From Synechococcus sp. M16.1 (GTDB lineage Bacteria > Cyanobacteriota > Cyanobacteriia > PCC-6307 > Cyanobiaceae), in contig NZ_CP047954.1 of assembly GCF_014279895.1 (NCBI RefSeq), positions 1,426,001 to 1,490,000 on the forward strand: a DNA stretch of 64,000 nucleotides, given 5' to 3'. How positions within the stretch are numbered: position 1 is the stretch's first letter; each line of letters starts with the position of its first letter. Positions 1 to 7,569 of this stretch are shown here, piece by piece. A model generated the notes under the pieces. The model saw only the letters and a list, made by a program, of their open reading frames with translations. It was not told the origin of the DNA and searched no databases. The translations under genes and the position numbers were made by a program.

Positions 1-9
1 ATGGACGCC

Positions 10-162
10 TCAGACACCTGGGTGCTCAAACAGAACCGTCGACAGGTCTGACTCGCTCAGCTCGGCAGCATCTTGCTTCTGAGGCTGCTCAAGCGGTGGA
101 GCGTCAGGAAACCGGAAGGCTTTTTCGAGATCTGTCTTGATGACACCAAAGGGGTAGGTCAT
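10..162 (-). CDS. Possible small hypothetical protein (50 aa)
   Basis: An open frame that can start at the ATG at 162 and encodes about 50 mostly polar residues, beginning MTYPFGVIKTDLEKAF and ending EHPGV. There is no signal peptide, membrane segment or motif I recognise. Upstream on the minus strand lies a T-run preceded by a weak purine-poor leader, so the ribosome binding site is not convincing. It may be a small conserved protein or a chance frame. No function can be given. Confidence 0.3.
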   Translation of the reverse strand: MTYPFGVIKTDLEKAFRFPDAPPLEQPQKQDAAELSESDLSTVLFEHPGV

Positions 163-258
163 AAAAAAAGAGGACCGCCCACAGCCCCCTCGGAACGACT
201 TGACGACGCAGTCCTGCGCCTCCGTTACATTAGTCAACAAAGTTTTGTAACGAGAGCC

Positions 259-360
259 GTGGCCTTCACCACCCAAGACCTGCTCATCGCCTTCGGCAGC
301 TTCGGCATGGCCCTCTTCGCCTTGAACCTCTACAAGCTGACCAAGCCGGCCAACGGCTGA
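259..360 (+). CDS. Small single-pass membrane protein (33 aa)
   Basis: A GTG start at 259 gives a 33-residue peptide: a short polar N-terminus, one hydrophobic stretch (about residues 8-24, LLIAFGSFGMALFALNL) and a basic tail, YKLTKPANG. The size and layout match the tiny single-helix subunits of thylakoid complexes, but the sequence does not match PetG, PetL, PetN, PetM, PsbX, PsbY or PsaI/J/M as I know them. The frame stays open further upstream, but the hydrophobic part is the only protein-like section. The function is unknown. Confidence 0.42.
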   Translation: MAFTTQDLLIAFGSFGMALFALNLYKLTKPANG

Positions 361-457
361 TAAGGCAGTGAAAAACGCTGTCTTCCGACGGGGTGATTTT
401 TTGTCGGGAGATGGATAGCGAAAACATCAGCACCCCGAGGCTGTCGACAATTCGATA

Positions 458-799
458 TCAGAACTTCCTCGGGTAAGGGGGTGTTCCTGCCATCTCAACG
501 TTGATCTCCCGGCAGATGTTCATCCATGCCCCCAATCCGAAGTTCACGCCATTGGGGCCATCGATGAATTCCTGGAATTCCTCTGCAGTGATTCCCTCGC
601 GGACTTCCCAGATGCAAAAGGCAGGGCCCTCAGGGCCAATGGGACAAAACGAATGGTTGTAGAAGCCCGCCTCCAGGTTTTTGGCTACAGCCTCATCCCA
701 GCCACCACCTGGCGCCATCGCCGCTTGTGCTGTCTCCCACCACTGCTGGGCTTTGCCAGCACGGAACTCATGATGAACGTGGAAAAATTTTGATGCCAT
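458..799 (-). CDS. Conserved hypothetical protein (113 aa)
   Basis: A soluble protein of 113 residues starting MASKFFHVHHEFRAG at a clear ATG. It is rich in Trp, Phe and His near the N-terminus (FFHVHHEF, QQWWETA) and has a mixed alpha/beta pattern that could suit a small ferredoxin-like (dimeric alpha-beta barrel) fold. That fold is inference only. It has no signal peptide or membrane segment. It lies 81 bases downstream of the cupin gene on the same strand and may be co-transcribed. I cannot assign a reaction. Confidence 0.7.
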   Translation of the reverse strand: MASKFFHVHHEFRAGKAQQWWETAQAAMAPGGGWDEAVAKNLEAGFYNHSFCPIGPEGPAFCIWEVREGITAEEFQEFIDGPNGVNFGLGAWMNICREINVEMAGTPPYPRKF

Positions 800-880
800 T
801 ACGGATAAAGCGTGGGAGTGGATGGAAGAGCGGCCATCAAAGGATCCGCCGCCCTTCTGAATGCGAGCACCGCTCGTTAA

Positions 881-1306
881 TCAACCAGCGATGTTGACCC
901 CTTCCTTGGTCACGATCTCGACAACCTTGCCCATATCACTGAGGTCCTTCTGGTTCGCCTTAAGGCTCTTGAAGACAGACTCAACGCCGCCAGGCTGGCC
1001 GACCATGACGTAACGGCAGAAGTCACCGTTGGGGGTGGGGGCATGGACCACACCGGCTTTGACCTGATAGCAACCGCCTGTTCCTACAACGGTTGGCTGG
1101 CCATTGATGTTGAGGTTCAACTCTCCTTCCAGCACCAGATAGGTTTCGTCCCAGGCATGGGTGTGGGGAGGCTGACCGACTCCGCCAGGGGTCGCGAACT
1201 CAGCAACGCTGTACTTCCCATCGGTTTGCTCAGCGGTGAGGCGCAGGGTGATGGAATCACCAAGAACGTTGCAGACCTCGGGCTTCTTCTGAAACAGACC
1301 AAACAT
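881..1306 (-). CDS. Cupin-domain protein
   Basis: A 141-residue single-domain cupin. The first cupin motif is visible as PPHTHAWDETYLVLEGEL, with H48, H50 and E54 as likely metal ligands. The second motif is around GVVHAPTPNG, with H88 as the fourth ligand. Small cupins bind a divalent metal and range from dioxygenases and isomerases to pure binding proteins, so the substrate cannot be read from the sequence. There is no signal peptide, so it is probably cytoplasmic. The ATG at 1306 fits the family N-terminus. Confidence 0.85.
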   Translation of the reverse strand: MFGLFQKKPEVCNVLGDSITLRLTAEQTDGKYSVAEFATPGGVGQPPHTHAWDETYLVLEGELNLNINGQPTVVGTGGCYQVKAGVVHAPTPNGDFCRYVMVGQPGGVESVFKSLKANQKDLSDMGKVVEIVTKEGVNIAG

Positions 1307-1479
1307 GGGATCAGCACAAATTCGTCGTCAGCTTCTCAGCTTTTTTCTACGAAGGGCGTTTTGCTGGCGACTGCTGACTGATTCTTTTGTTCTGCGCTGC
1401 CGACTGTCCGTGCGGCATCACTGTTCAATCTTTTGGTCATGGAGGTGCAGCGGGTTCAATCACCCTTGCCTGACCAACC

Positions 1480-1674
1480 TCAAACCGGACACTTGAAAAC
1501 CTTCAGCCGGCGCCCCTCATCGGTTTGAACGTGCCCTGACTGGACGCAACCCAGCTCTGCTGGCGGCAACCGCGAACCGATGTGGGTCGTGAAACGCTCG
1601 GTGCTCTTCTCTCCAGTCGCCAACACCAACGCACAAGCCGCGATTGAGAGGAGAACCGTGAGCAGCACTCGCAT
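1480..1674 (-). CDS. Small secreted hypothetical protein
   Basis: From the ATG at 1674 the frame gives 64 residues beginning MRVLLTVLLSIAACALVLAT. This is a good Sec signal peptide or membrane anchor, followed by a short polar region with two cysteines (GCVQSG and FKCPV near the end). A TTG at 1689 would add five residues. The two cysteines in an exported peptide suggest a disulfide, which is inference. Function unknown. Confidence 0.5.
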   Translation of the reverse strand: MRVLLTVLLSIAACALVLATGEKSTERFTTHIGSRLPPAELGCVQSGHVQTDEGRRLKVFKCPV

Positions 1675-1776
1675 CCGCAGGCAAGACAAGGAGTTCCAGT
1701 CTGCTCGGGTGAAACAGTCGGTGGGGGGCCGCGGAGAAGAAACGCCTCCTTAGGTTTGGCTGGGGAGAGCGAGCCG

Positions 1777-2220
1777 ATGGACAACACCAGAGAGCCGGTT
1801 GGTCATCTCAGCGCAATCATCGGGATCGGGCTCTTGCTGATTGGCCTCGTTGTCTTTGGATTGGACCAACAGAAAGCCTGGAGCCATCAAGCGGAACTCA
1901 CAAAGCGCTTTGAAGCATGCATGGAGGGCGCTCCCTTCAAACAGGCTCTAAAGGTGCCGCGGCCAGAGGCTGTGCTCACAAACGAGCAACTGCAAAGCCA
2001 CTTTGACGCCTTTGATCAGTTGCTCAAAGAAACAGGCTTGCCGCCGATCTGGAATGGCAAAACCTTGGTGCCCTGGAAGGACTACCACAAAAACTCGATT
2101 GAATTTGCAAGCCAATGCCATGGCCAGCTGGGCATCGATCAGCCTCAACGGCAATTGAAGGGCACCTACGCCAAACCCGTCTGGGATCCGAACTCTTCCA
2201 TCTGGCGGCAGGCTGATTGA
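1777..2220 (+). CDS. Membrane-anchored hypothetical protein
   Basis: A 147-residue protein starting at the ATG at 1777, which is preceded by a purine-rich GGGGAGAG ribosome site. An upstream TTG at 1756 would add seven residues. One transmembrane segment near the N-terminus (ISAIIGIGLLLIGLVVFGL-like, about residues 13-32) is followed by a soluble domain with two cysteines. Its stop overlaps the start of the next gene as TGATG, so the two are translationally coupled. I do not recognise the family. Confidence 0.65.
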   Translation: MDNTREPVGHLSAIIGIGLLLIGLVVFGLDQQKAWSHQAELTKRFEACMEGAPFKQALKVPRPEAVLTNEQLQSHFDAFDQLLKETGLPPIWNGKTLVPWKDYHKNSIEFASQCHGQLGIDQPQRQLKGTYAKPVWDPNSSIWRQAD

Positions 2221-2618
2221 TGAGCAAGCGTCGGTTCAAAGGGCTCTACCTGCAAGCCACCGGTGATCCCTGCTGCTTTTCTTTTGTGACCTACACACCA
2301 CAAAACAGAGAACAAATGCTGGCTTGTGGGGATCTGGATGAAAGCGAAGAATATTTCAATCCAGTGATTTTTGATTTCCTGTTGTTCGCCTCAGAGGCTG
2401 CCCTTGGAGCACCAGCTGGCAGCCCATTCCCCATCACCTACGACGACGTTTCAATCATCACATCAAGGCAAAGAGGCTCAGGCATTCAGCACGAATATCT
2501 GATCAGACTCTCAAACCACGACTGGAATGATGCAAAGCAGCTTGCGGTTGATCAACTCCAAGAGGTGTTATCGAGTGAGCGATGGAATGGAGCTCGGCTT
2601 AGGGATTGGCGCGATTGA
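2220..2618 (+). CDS. Conserved hypothetical protein (132 aa)
   Basis: A soluble protein beginning MSKRRFKGLYLQATG. Its ATG at 2220 shares a base with the stop of the upstream membrane protein (TGATG). It has an N-terminal basic start, a CCFSF patch and an acidic middle, with no membrane segment. The coupling suggests that it works with the membrane protein or is made in proportion to it, which is inference. No domain recognised. Confidence 0.65.
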   Translation: MSKRRFKGLYLQATGDPCCFSFVTYTPQNREQMLACGDLDESEEYFNPVIFDFLLFASEAALGAPAGSPFPITYDDVSIITSRQRGSGIQHEYLIRLSNHDWNDAKQLAVDQLQEVLSSERWNGARLRDWRD

Positions 2619-2784
2619 AACAGGATCAAACCGCCAAGGGACAGCCGAGTCCTTTAGCTTGCCGGCTTCAACAGCTCTTCCAATGATTCCAGAGCCCCAC
2701 GAGCCCTTTGACATCAACCGCAAGGAGGACTCAATCTTCCTGCTGGGTTCCATGTTTACGGTGATCTTCCTCTTCCTGCTCTAA
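2587..2784 (+). CDS. Small C-terminally anchored protein
   Basis: The ATG at 2587 gives 65 residues and overlaps the previous gene by 32 bases. An internal ATG at 2683 would give a 33-residue peptide with no overlap. Both end in one hydrophobic segment, DSIFLLGSMFTVIFLFLL, at the extreme C-terminus, the layout of a tail-anchored protein. A strong intrinsic terminator follows 29 bases after the stop, which supports this as the last gene of the 1.8-2.8 kb unit. Function unknown. Confidence 0.45.
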   Translation: MELGLGIGAIETGSNRQGTAESFSLPASTALPMIPEPHEPFDINRKEDSIFLLGSMFTVIFLFLL

Positions 2785-2813
2785 AGAGAAAAGACTCAAC
2801 CTCAGCATCAATC

Positions 2814-2849
2814 AAAAAGCACCTGCTCGAATCGAACAGGTGCTTTTTT
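2814..2849 (+). terminator. Intrinsic (rho-independent) terminator
   Basis: A 12-base arm AAAAAGCACCTG (2814-2825) pairs perfectly with CAGGTGCTTTTT (2837-2848) around an 11-base loop, and the distal arm runs into a T tract. It ends the plus-strand run of small genes. The A-run on the 5' side means it could also work in the opposite direction, towards the minus-strand gene ending at 2894. Confidence 0.9.
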
Positions 2850-2893
2850 GTGGTTAATTAAATATCAAAAAACCGTTGGTTGCTAGTTCAATC

Positions 2894-3223
2894 TCAGCGG
2901 CGCGGCAGGCTCACTTGATACATCGTGTCGTCAGCTGGTTTCCACTGAACAAGGTGGAGCCGGTCGATCTTGTTGTTATCCAAACAATCCCAAATTGTGG
3001 CTCCAGACAGTGTGGCCATCGACCACACATCGCCCTGACTCTTCATCTGCTTGCGGTTGCGATCTTTCCATTCCGTCCAGTTGATTTTTGGGTATGAGCC
3101 AACCTGCTCACTCAGAATCACAACCGTGAATTTCACCGAACGCGAACCAAAACCGGCCGGAACTCTAAGTTGCTCAACCGCAATTCCCTGGCTCAGCCCA
3201 CGGGTTTGCGCCAGATCCGCCAC
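2894..3223 (-). CDS. Hypothetical protein, last gene of a minus-strand run
   Basis: The frame encodes a basic, Lys/Arg/Trp-rich C-terminal region (SYPKINWTEWKDRNRKQ, IDRLHLVQWKPADD) that looks protein-like. The start is uncertain. A GTG at 3223 gives 109 residues and overlaps the upstream small membrane gene by about 30 bases, and the frame is open as far as 3298. Base use is more AT-rich than in upstream genes. No domain recognised. Confidence 0.45.
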   Translation of the reverse strand: MADLAQTRGLSQGIAVEQLRVPAGFGSRSVKFTVVILSEQVGSYPKINWTEWKDRNRKQMKSQGDVWSMATLSGATIWDCLDNNKIDRLHLVQWKPADDTMYQVSLPRR

Positions 3224-3390
3224 ACCAGCCAGCCCGTCACCCCGAGCCAGAGGAACGCCACAGCCGAAAGGATCGGCACGACGATCAGATAGCTCCACAC
3301 CCCCAGGGCCACCCAGGCGAGCAGAGACGTGATCAACGCCTTCTGAAAGTTGTTGGCCTTGGCGAGACGATGCTGCAAAAGAGATCTCAC
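3193..3390 (-). CDS. Small membrane protein (65 aa)
   Basis: From the GTG at 3390 the product is 65 residues beginning MRSLLQHRLAKANNFQKA. It has two adjacent hydrophobic stretches (about residues 19-36 and 38-58, containing WVALGVWSYLIVVPIL and LWLGVTGWLVW) and a basic end, RIWRKPVG. This is a helical-hairpin membrane protein with a positive-inside C-terminus. It lies 28 bases after the phosphopantetheinyl transferase gene on the same strand. Function unknown. Confidence 0.55.
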   Translation of the reverse strand: MRSLLQHRLAKANNFQKALITSLLAWVALGVWSYLIVVPILSAVAFLWLGVTGWLVWRIWRKPVG

Positions 3391-3418
3391 GCTGTTGCTC
3401 GATGCTCCATCCCTTCCT

Positions 3419-3988
3419 CTAGCCACGGATGCCCTCAGCGACCGCAACGCTGAAGCCCTCCTGGGTCCAGAGGCGGAGCGAATAAGGCGAACCATGCAGC
3501 CATGCCGCGGCCCCGTCCGAGGCGATCGTCACGTTCGCCAGTCCGCCGCCCAGCCCTAAACCCGCTGCCTTCAACACAGCCTCCTTCGCCGTCCAGGCCT
3601 GAATCAGCGTCCAATGCTCCAGGCAGTCCGTCGCTTCAGCGGCCGAGGCAAAGAGGCGCCGCGTCAGCAGGTCAGATGCCACACGCAACGGCCGGTCCAG
3701 CGCTTCCACATCGATGCCAATCGGATCTAGCCCCACCACGCCGATGCTGAGGGATCCGGTATTGGAAATGCTGTGGTGCAGCGGGGAATCTCGCAGCTGC
3801 GGCTTGCCGTAGATCGTGCGGCCGATGTCATCACCAGAAACCATCTGACCTGCATCGGCAAACAACCGGCAGGTGAGGCTGTCGCTCAAGGCCCGCTGCT
3901 CAGCGCGCGTTGGGGGCTGAGCGAGATGGGCCACCAACACCCGACGTTGCGTGCTGGGGATCGACCACCAGGACCAAACGGCATCCAA
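3419..3988 (-). CDS. 4'-phosphopantetheinyl transferase (Sfp/AcpS superfamily)
   Basis: Transfers the phosphopantetheine arm of coenzyme A to a carrier-protein serine. The family signature is present: GIDVE at residues 91-95, with the Mg-binding Asp and Glu, and WTAKEAVLKA from 132, with the catalytic-site Glu at 136 and the following Lys. At 189 residues it is of Sfp type (two fused half-domains) rather than the ~120-residue AcpS. No carrier-protein megasynthase is visible in the window, so its target is probably the fatty-acid acyl carrier protein or a gene elsewhere. It starts 3 bases after the stop of the preceding membrane-protein gene. Confidence 0.88.
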   Translation of the reverse strand: MDAVWSWWSIPSTQRRVLVAHLAQPPTRAEQRALSDSLTCRLFADAGQMVSGDDIGRTIYGKPQLRDSPLHHSISNTGSLSIGVVGLDPIGIDVEALDRPLRVASDLLTRRLFASAAEATDCLEHWTLIQAWTAKEAVLKAAGLGLGGGLANVTIASDGAAAWLHGSPYSLRLWTQEGFSVAVAEGIRG

Positions 3989-3991
3989 AGC

Positions 3992-5449
3992 TCAATCCTG
4001 AACAGCCGGCACGGGCACTGGCGGCAGAGGCGGCAGAGCTGGCCGCGGCACCACCGATGGGGCTGGCTGATCCAGCAGAACCTCGGCGGGGTTGAGCATC
4101 GGCTCATCGAGCACAATCGGCGGCGGAAGATCGGGGGGCAACGGCACAAACAGCTGCGGCTCTGTCCAGCTGTCATCGGAGCTGGCATCTGAGCTGTCAT
4201 CGGAACCGAGTTCAACCGGCTCCGCCCCCCGGATCACAGCCGGCGGCTCGCGCAACACCAAAGGATCCGCCGTGATCGGGGGTTCCCGCAGGGGCGCACG
4301 GTCCAGATCGACGCTGCGGTCGTCGGCATCCGCGGGCAAACCCGGCTTGGTGAGGGTGTTGGAGGGCCCCCAGATCATCCGGGCCAGGGGTTCCACGCCC
4401 TGTTCCATCACCCGGTTCAGTCCCGCCAGGGCGCGATCGGCGAGGTGATTGCCGAAAGACGACACACAGTCGAGCGGGCCATCGCAACCTTCATCCAGCG
4501 CCAGCTTGGGCGTCAGCGCCGCAATCAGATTGCCCTGCAGGGGGATCTGGCGGGGGCTCAACCGCAGCAGATAGGGCACATGCACAAAGCTGGTGGCACC
4601 GCCGCTGATCCAGTTGGCGTCTTCTTCGGTGAAGCCCTTCACCCCAGGGATGATCAAACGACTCTTCGAGGCATGGTCAGGCATGTAGGCCGCCAGATAG
4701 CCGCGGCGACGGGAGAGGTCTTTGGTCTGCTCGAGGGTGAGGCCATCACGGCTCATCAGCACCTCCATGTGGCCGTCCTGACGCAGGCCCATCACCATGC
4801 GGATCCGCGGCAGGTAGTAACGGATGCGCTGGCCCATGCTGATGCTGTAGGCCCCCTTGTAACTCGCCGGCGGAGCCTCGATGTCGTTGTAAAGGCTGTG
4901 CAGGCCGCCGATGAAGGTGTCGTAAGTGCGGCTGCGCTCATCGGTCAGCTCCCCGTAGCCGAAATCAATGCTGCCGTCGTGGCGGATGCCGACGAAGGCC
5001 CGTTGGCGTGAAGCCGAGCGGTTACGACCGCGCCAAACCTGCCTGCCGAATTTCAGATCCCCCAGGGGAACCGTGATCTCGCGGCCATCGTCGTCCACAT
5101 GGCGCTCGTACATCGGGCCGGACACGTAGGCCAGGGCAGCGCTGTCCTGGTAGGCGTCCTGCTCGCGATCCCAACCCTCCAGCAGCCCGAAGCGCACCCG
5201 CCGTGGATCGAGATCCAACGCGTAGACCTCATCGTCGGGGATGTAGCGGAACGGCTTGGCATCCCGGCCGCGCCGCTGGGCCGAACGAACAGCTTGATCC
5301 TGCAGCTCGGAGCGCTCGGGAGCCACAGGCGCCAAGGCGATGAGGCCGCCGAACACCACAAACGGCATGGCCAGCAAGAGCCAGCGTTTGCGCAGACGGA
5401 TCCTGCGCTTGGGCCGGGGCTTGGGTCGCGGCGCAACAGGCTGAGTCAC
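3992..5449 (-). CDS. Membrane-anchored protein of unknown function with Pro-rich tail
   Basis: A GTG at 5449 overlaps the pdeM stop as GTGA and gives 485 residues. The N-terminus is proline- and arginine-rich (RPKPRPKRRIRLRKRW), followed by one membrane helix (about 25-45, LLLAMPFVVFGGLIALAPV). A globular domain of about 330 residues comes next, then a long acidic and proline-rich C-terminal tail with Ser-Asp repeats and PPLPP-type runs. The globular part (GLRQDGHMEV, WISGGATSF) faintly recalls phosphodiester-glycosidase-like folds, but I would not assign it. The position between pdeM and the phosphopantetheinyl transferase, with coupled translation, suggests a shared transcript. Confidence 0.78.
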   Translation of the reverse strand: MTQPVAPRPKPRPKRRIRLRKRWLLLAMPFVVFGGLIALAPVAPERSELQDQAVRSAQRRGRDAKPFRYIPDDEVYALDLDPRRVRFGLLEGWDREQDAYQDSAALAYVSGPMYERHVDDDGREITVPLGDLKFGRQVWRGRNRSASRQRAFVGIRHDGSIDFGYGELTDERSRTYDTFIGGLHSLYNDIEAPPASYKGAYSISMGQRIRYYLPRIRMVMGLRQDGHMEVLMSRDGLTLEQTKDLSRRRGYLAAYMPDHASKSRLIIPGVKGFTEEDANWISGGATSFVHVPYLLRLSPRQIPLQGNLIAALTPKLALDEGCDGPLDCVSSFGNHLADRALAGLNRVMEQGVEPLARMIWGPSNTLTKPGLPADADDRSVDLDRAPLREPPITADPLVLREPPAVIRGAEPVELGSDDSSDASSDDSWTEPQLFVPLPPDLPPPIVLDEPMLNPAEVLLDQPAPSVVPRPALPPLPPVPVPAVQD

Positions 5450-6120
5450 GCGACCCTTCGCTCTCGGTTGTTGGGGGTTGGATCGAACCAAGGAACGATG
5501 GAGCCTTCGGCCACCAGCCATTGCTGGTAACGCTCGCCGCAGTCATGGCCTCCCGTCAACTGCCCGAACGAAGGAATCACCAGACGCGGGCCCTCCGGAT
5601 CAAAGGCGAAGCAGGGCAAACGCAACTGATCGGAACGGCTGCGGATCCGGGTGGTGGGGTGCAGGTGACCACACACGTTCAACAACCCCAGCTCCGGCAC
5701 CCTTTCGGGCATGTGGCTCAACCAGAGATGGCCCAGACGCTGAGAAGGCTGCTGGGGTAAGCCTTCAATCCAGCTGTCCTGGTCATGGTTGCCACCGATC
5801 AGGACCACCGGACAACCGCAGAGATCGGGCAGCGCCAGCAGGGTTTCGCGCAGGGGAGCGGTGATGCCGATCCGGGCATGCACGAGATCACCCAGCACGA
5901 ACAAGCGCTGCGGTGACCAGGCATGGCAGAGCTCCAGCAGCGGATTCAGGGTGCCTTGATCCCCATCGCTGGGCATGGGGATGCCGTGGGCCTGGAACAC
6001 CTCGGCCTTGCCGAGATGCAGATCGGCAACAAACAGCTCCCGCCCCTCAGCCCGCCACAGGGCCCGCTGGGGTAGGAACGTGAGTGGGCTGTCGCCCCAG
6101 GTCCACTCCAATGCGCTCAT
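5446..6120 (-). CDS. pdeM: Metallophosphoesterase, PdeM-like
   Basis: A calcineurin-like phosphoesterase of 224 residues. The metal-binding motifs appear in order: DLHLGK (33-38), GDLVH (77-81), GGNHD (109-113), an isolated His in LSHMPE (about 136) and GHLHP (151-155). The length and the DLHLGK start of motif I match the ligase-associated PdeM family. In many bacteria that family sits with a DNA ligase and an Lhr-type helicase; neither is present here, so the DNA-repair role is family knowledge rather than context. Its stop overlaps the next gene by four bases. Confidence 0.85.
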   Translation of the reverse strand: MSALEWTWGDSPLTFLPQRALWRAEGRELFVADLHLGKAEVFQAHGIPMPSDGDQGTLNPLLELCHAWSPQRLFVLGDLVHARIGITAPLRETLLALPDLCGCPVVLIGGNHDQDSWIEGLPQQPSQRLGHLWLSHMPERVPELGLLNVCGHLHPTTRIRSRSDQLRLPCFAFDPEGPRLVIPSFGQLTGGHDCGERYQQWLVAEGSIVPWFDPTPNNRERRVA

Positions 6121-6161
6121 GAACGGTGCAGATCGCAGATCTGTAGCGCTGGCTGCATTGG

Positions 6162-6389
6162 ATGGCTGACGTCGTGCCGCAAGCTTCGGAGGCCTCCAGA
6201 AAACTCATTGTGGCGCGGAGCAATGGCCTCCACCAGGTCGCGGGTTCAACCCTGCGCACGCTCGAACAACGCTTGAGCCTGCTGGAAGAGGAAGGACGTT
6301 TCGAATGTGCCTACGCCCTGAGAATGGAAGTGGCCGACTGGCTGCTTGGGGCGAGGGATGCCAACCTGAGCGCACCATCGTTGACCTGA
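6162..6389 (+). CDS. Small hypothetical protein (75 aa)
   Basis: Starts at the ATG at 6162, just 41 bases from the divergent pdeM start. The sequence is helical and charged (TLRTLEQRLSLLEEEGRFECAY), compatible with a short coiled coil or helical hairpin at residues 30-60, and contains one Cys. It is followed after 7 bases by a micropeptide frame and then by the K+ channel gene, so it may lead that transcript. No family recognised. Confidence 0.5.
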   Translation: MADVVPQASEASRKLIVARSNGLHQVAGSTLRTLEQRLSLLEEEGRFECAYALRMEVADWLLGARDANLSAPSLT

Positions 6390-6396
6390 CCCTTCC

Positions 6397-6477
6397 ATGA
6401 CCATTGCCCTGCTGATCGCGCTGGCGGGTTCCCTGGCGGCAATGGCCGTGATCGTGCGTCGTCTGGAACAGCGTTGA
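6397..6477 (+). CDS. Putative 26-residue membrane micropeptide coupled to the channel gene
   Basis: The ATG at 6397 opens a 26-codon frame, MTIALLIALAGSLAAMAVIV then RRLEQR: one hydrophobic helix with a basic tail. Its stop overlaps the ATG of the channel gene as TGATG, so ribosomes finishing it could restart on the channel. It could be a true single-helix partner or only a translational leader. No homologue is known to me. Confidence 0.42.
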   Translation: MTIALLIALAGSLAAMAVIVRRLEQR

Positions 6478-7550
6478 TGCGAGGGGTCCGGCGCTGGTCC
6501 GTCGTTCTCGCGCTGGCCTGCTTCGGCAACGCACTTCCCCTACAGGCCAATCAACTGAAGGTGGGGATCAGTGGATCGGCCCCCTTCGTAATCAAGAACG
6601 GCGATCAGCTCAGCGGCATCAGCCTCAACATCTGGCGCCGCGTCGCCGAAGACAACAACCTCAGCTACGAGCTGGTGGAGCAGCCATCCCCCAAAGCCGG
6701 GATTGAGGCGGTTGATGACGGTGAGATCGACGTGCTGGTGGGCCCGATCAGCATCACCTCACGCCGCCTGGCCATGCCGGGCATTGACTTCACCCAGCCC
6801 TACTACCTGGGCAAATCCGGGGTGTTGCTGCCGATGCGCCCGCCCTCGATCCTGAGCCGCGTGCAGGTGTTCTTCGGCTGGGCGGTGATCTCCTCGGTGC
6901 TGGTGCTGATCAGCGTTCTGCTGGTGGTGGGCAGCCTGATCTGGCTGGCGGAACGCAACCGCAACAGTGAGCAGTTTCCGCGGAACTGGCTACCGGGCAT
7001 CAGCAGCGGCATGTGGTTCGCCCTGGTGACCTTGACCACGGTGGGCTATGGCGACAAGGCGCCGATCACACGAACCGGCCGGGGCATCACCGGTGCCTGG
7101 ATGGTGATCTCCCTGATCGCGGTGTCGTCCCTCACCGCCAGCCTTGCCTCGGCATTCACCCTGTTCCTCTCCGGTGCCACCGAATCGGCCATCAGCGCTC
7201 CTGCACAACTGAACGGACGTCGGGTTGCTGTTGTGGAGGGCACCAGTGGCATGGAGCTGGCCCAACGCGGCGACATGCGGATCGTTAGCGCCACCAACCT
7301 CAGGAGCGCCGTTCAACTGTTGGTTGATCAGCAGGCCGATGCCTTGATCTTCGATCGACCAGCCATTCGCTACCACCTCAAAAACAATCCCGACCTCGCC
7401 CTGCGCCTCGCCCCCTTCACCCTTTCGGAAGAGACCTACGGCTTTGTGATCAAACCGAACAGCCCCCTGCGCACGCCCATGGACGTCTCCATCCTCAAAT
7501 TGCAACGGCAGGGGAAGGTTGCAGCCATTGCCAACCGGCTGCTGGATTGA
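6477..7550 (+). CDS. GluR0-like ligand-gated potassium channel
   Basis: The 357-residue product has the bacterial ionotropic glutamate receptor layout. A signal peptide (1-25) is followed by the first half of a periplasmic-binding-protein ligand domain (about 26-125, with ITSRR at 93-97 supplying the ligand Arg). Then come a membrane helix (about 131-157), a pore loop with the K+ filter TTVGYGD (187-193), a second helix (about 203-230) and the second ligand half (245-357, IFDRPA near 291). By analogy with Synechocystis GluR0, amino-acid binding would open a K+ pore. The ligand cannot be read from the sequence. The start is the ATG at 6477 that overlaps the micropeptide stop. Confidence 0.88.
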   Translation: MRGVRRWSVVLALACFGNALPLQANQLKVGISGSAPFVIKNGDQLSGISLNIWRRVAEDNNLSYELVEQPSPKAGIEAVDDGEIDVLVGPISITSRRLAMPGIDFTQPYYLGKSGVLLPMRPPSILSRVQVFFGWAVISSVLVLISVLLVVGSLIWLAERNRNSEQFPRNWLPGISSGMWFALVTLTTVGYGDKAPITRTGRGITGAWMVISLIAVSSLTASLASAFTLFLSGATESAISAPAQLNGRRVAVVEGTSGMELAQRGDMRIVSATNLRSAVQLLVDQQADALIFDRPAIRYHLKNNPDLALRLAPFTLSEETYGFVIKPNSPLRTPMDVSILKLQRQGKVAAIANRLLD

Positions 7551-7569
7551 ACCTGAAGCCTCAGCCCAC

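Noticed and set aside
6230-6265. GGGTTCAACC resembling a tRNA T-arm
   Set aside because: The flanking bases do not form a 5-bp T stem, and no acceptor or anticodon arm can be drawn. It lies inside a small coding frame.
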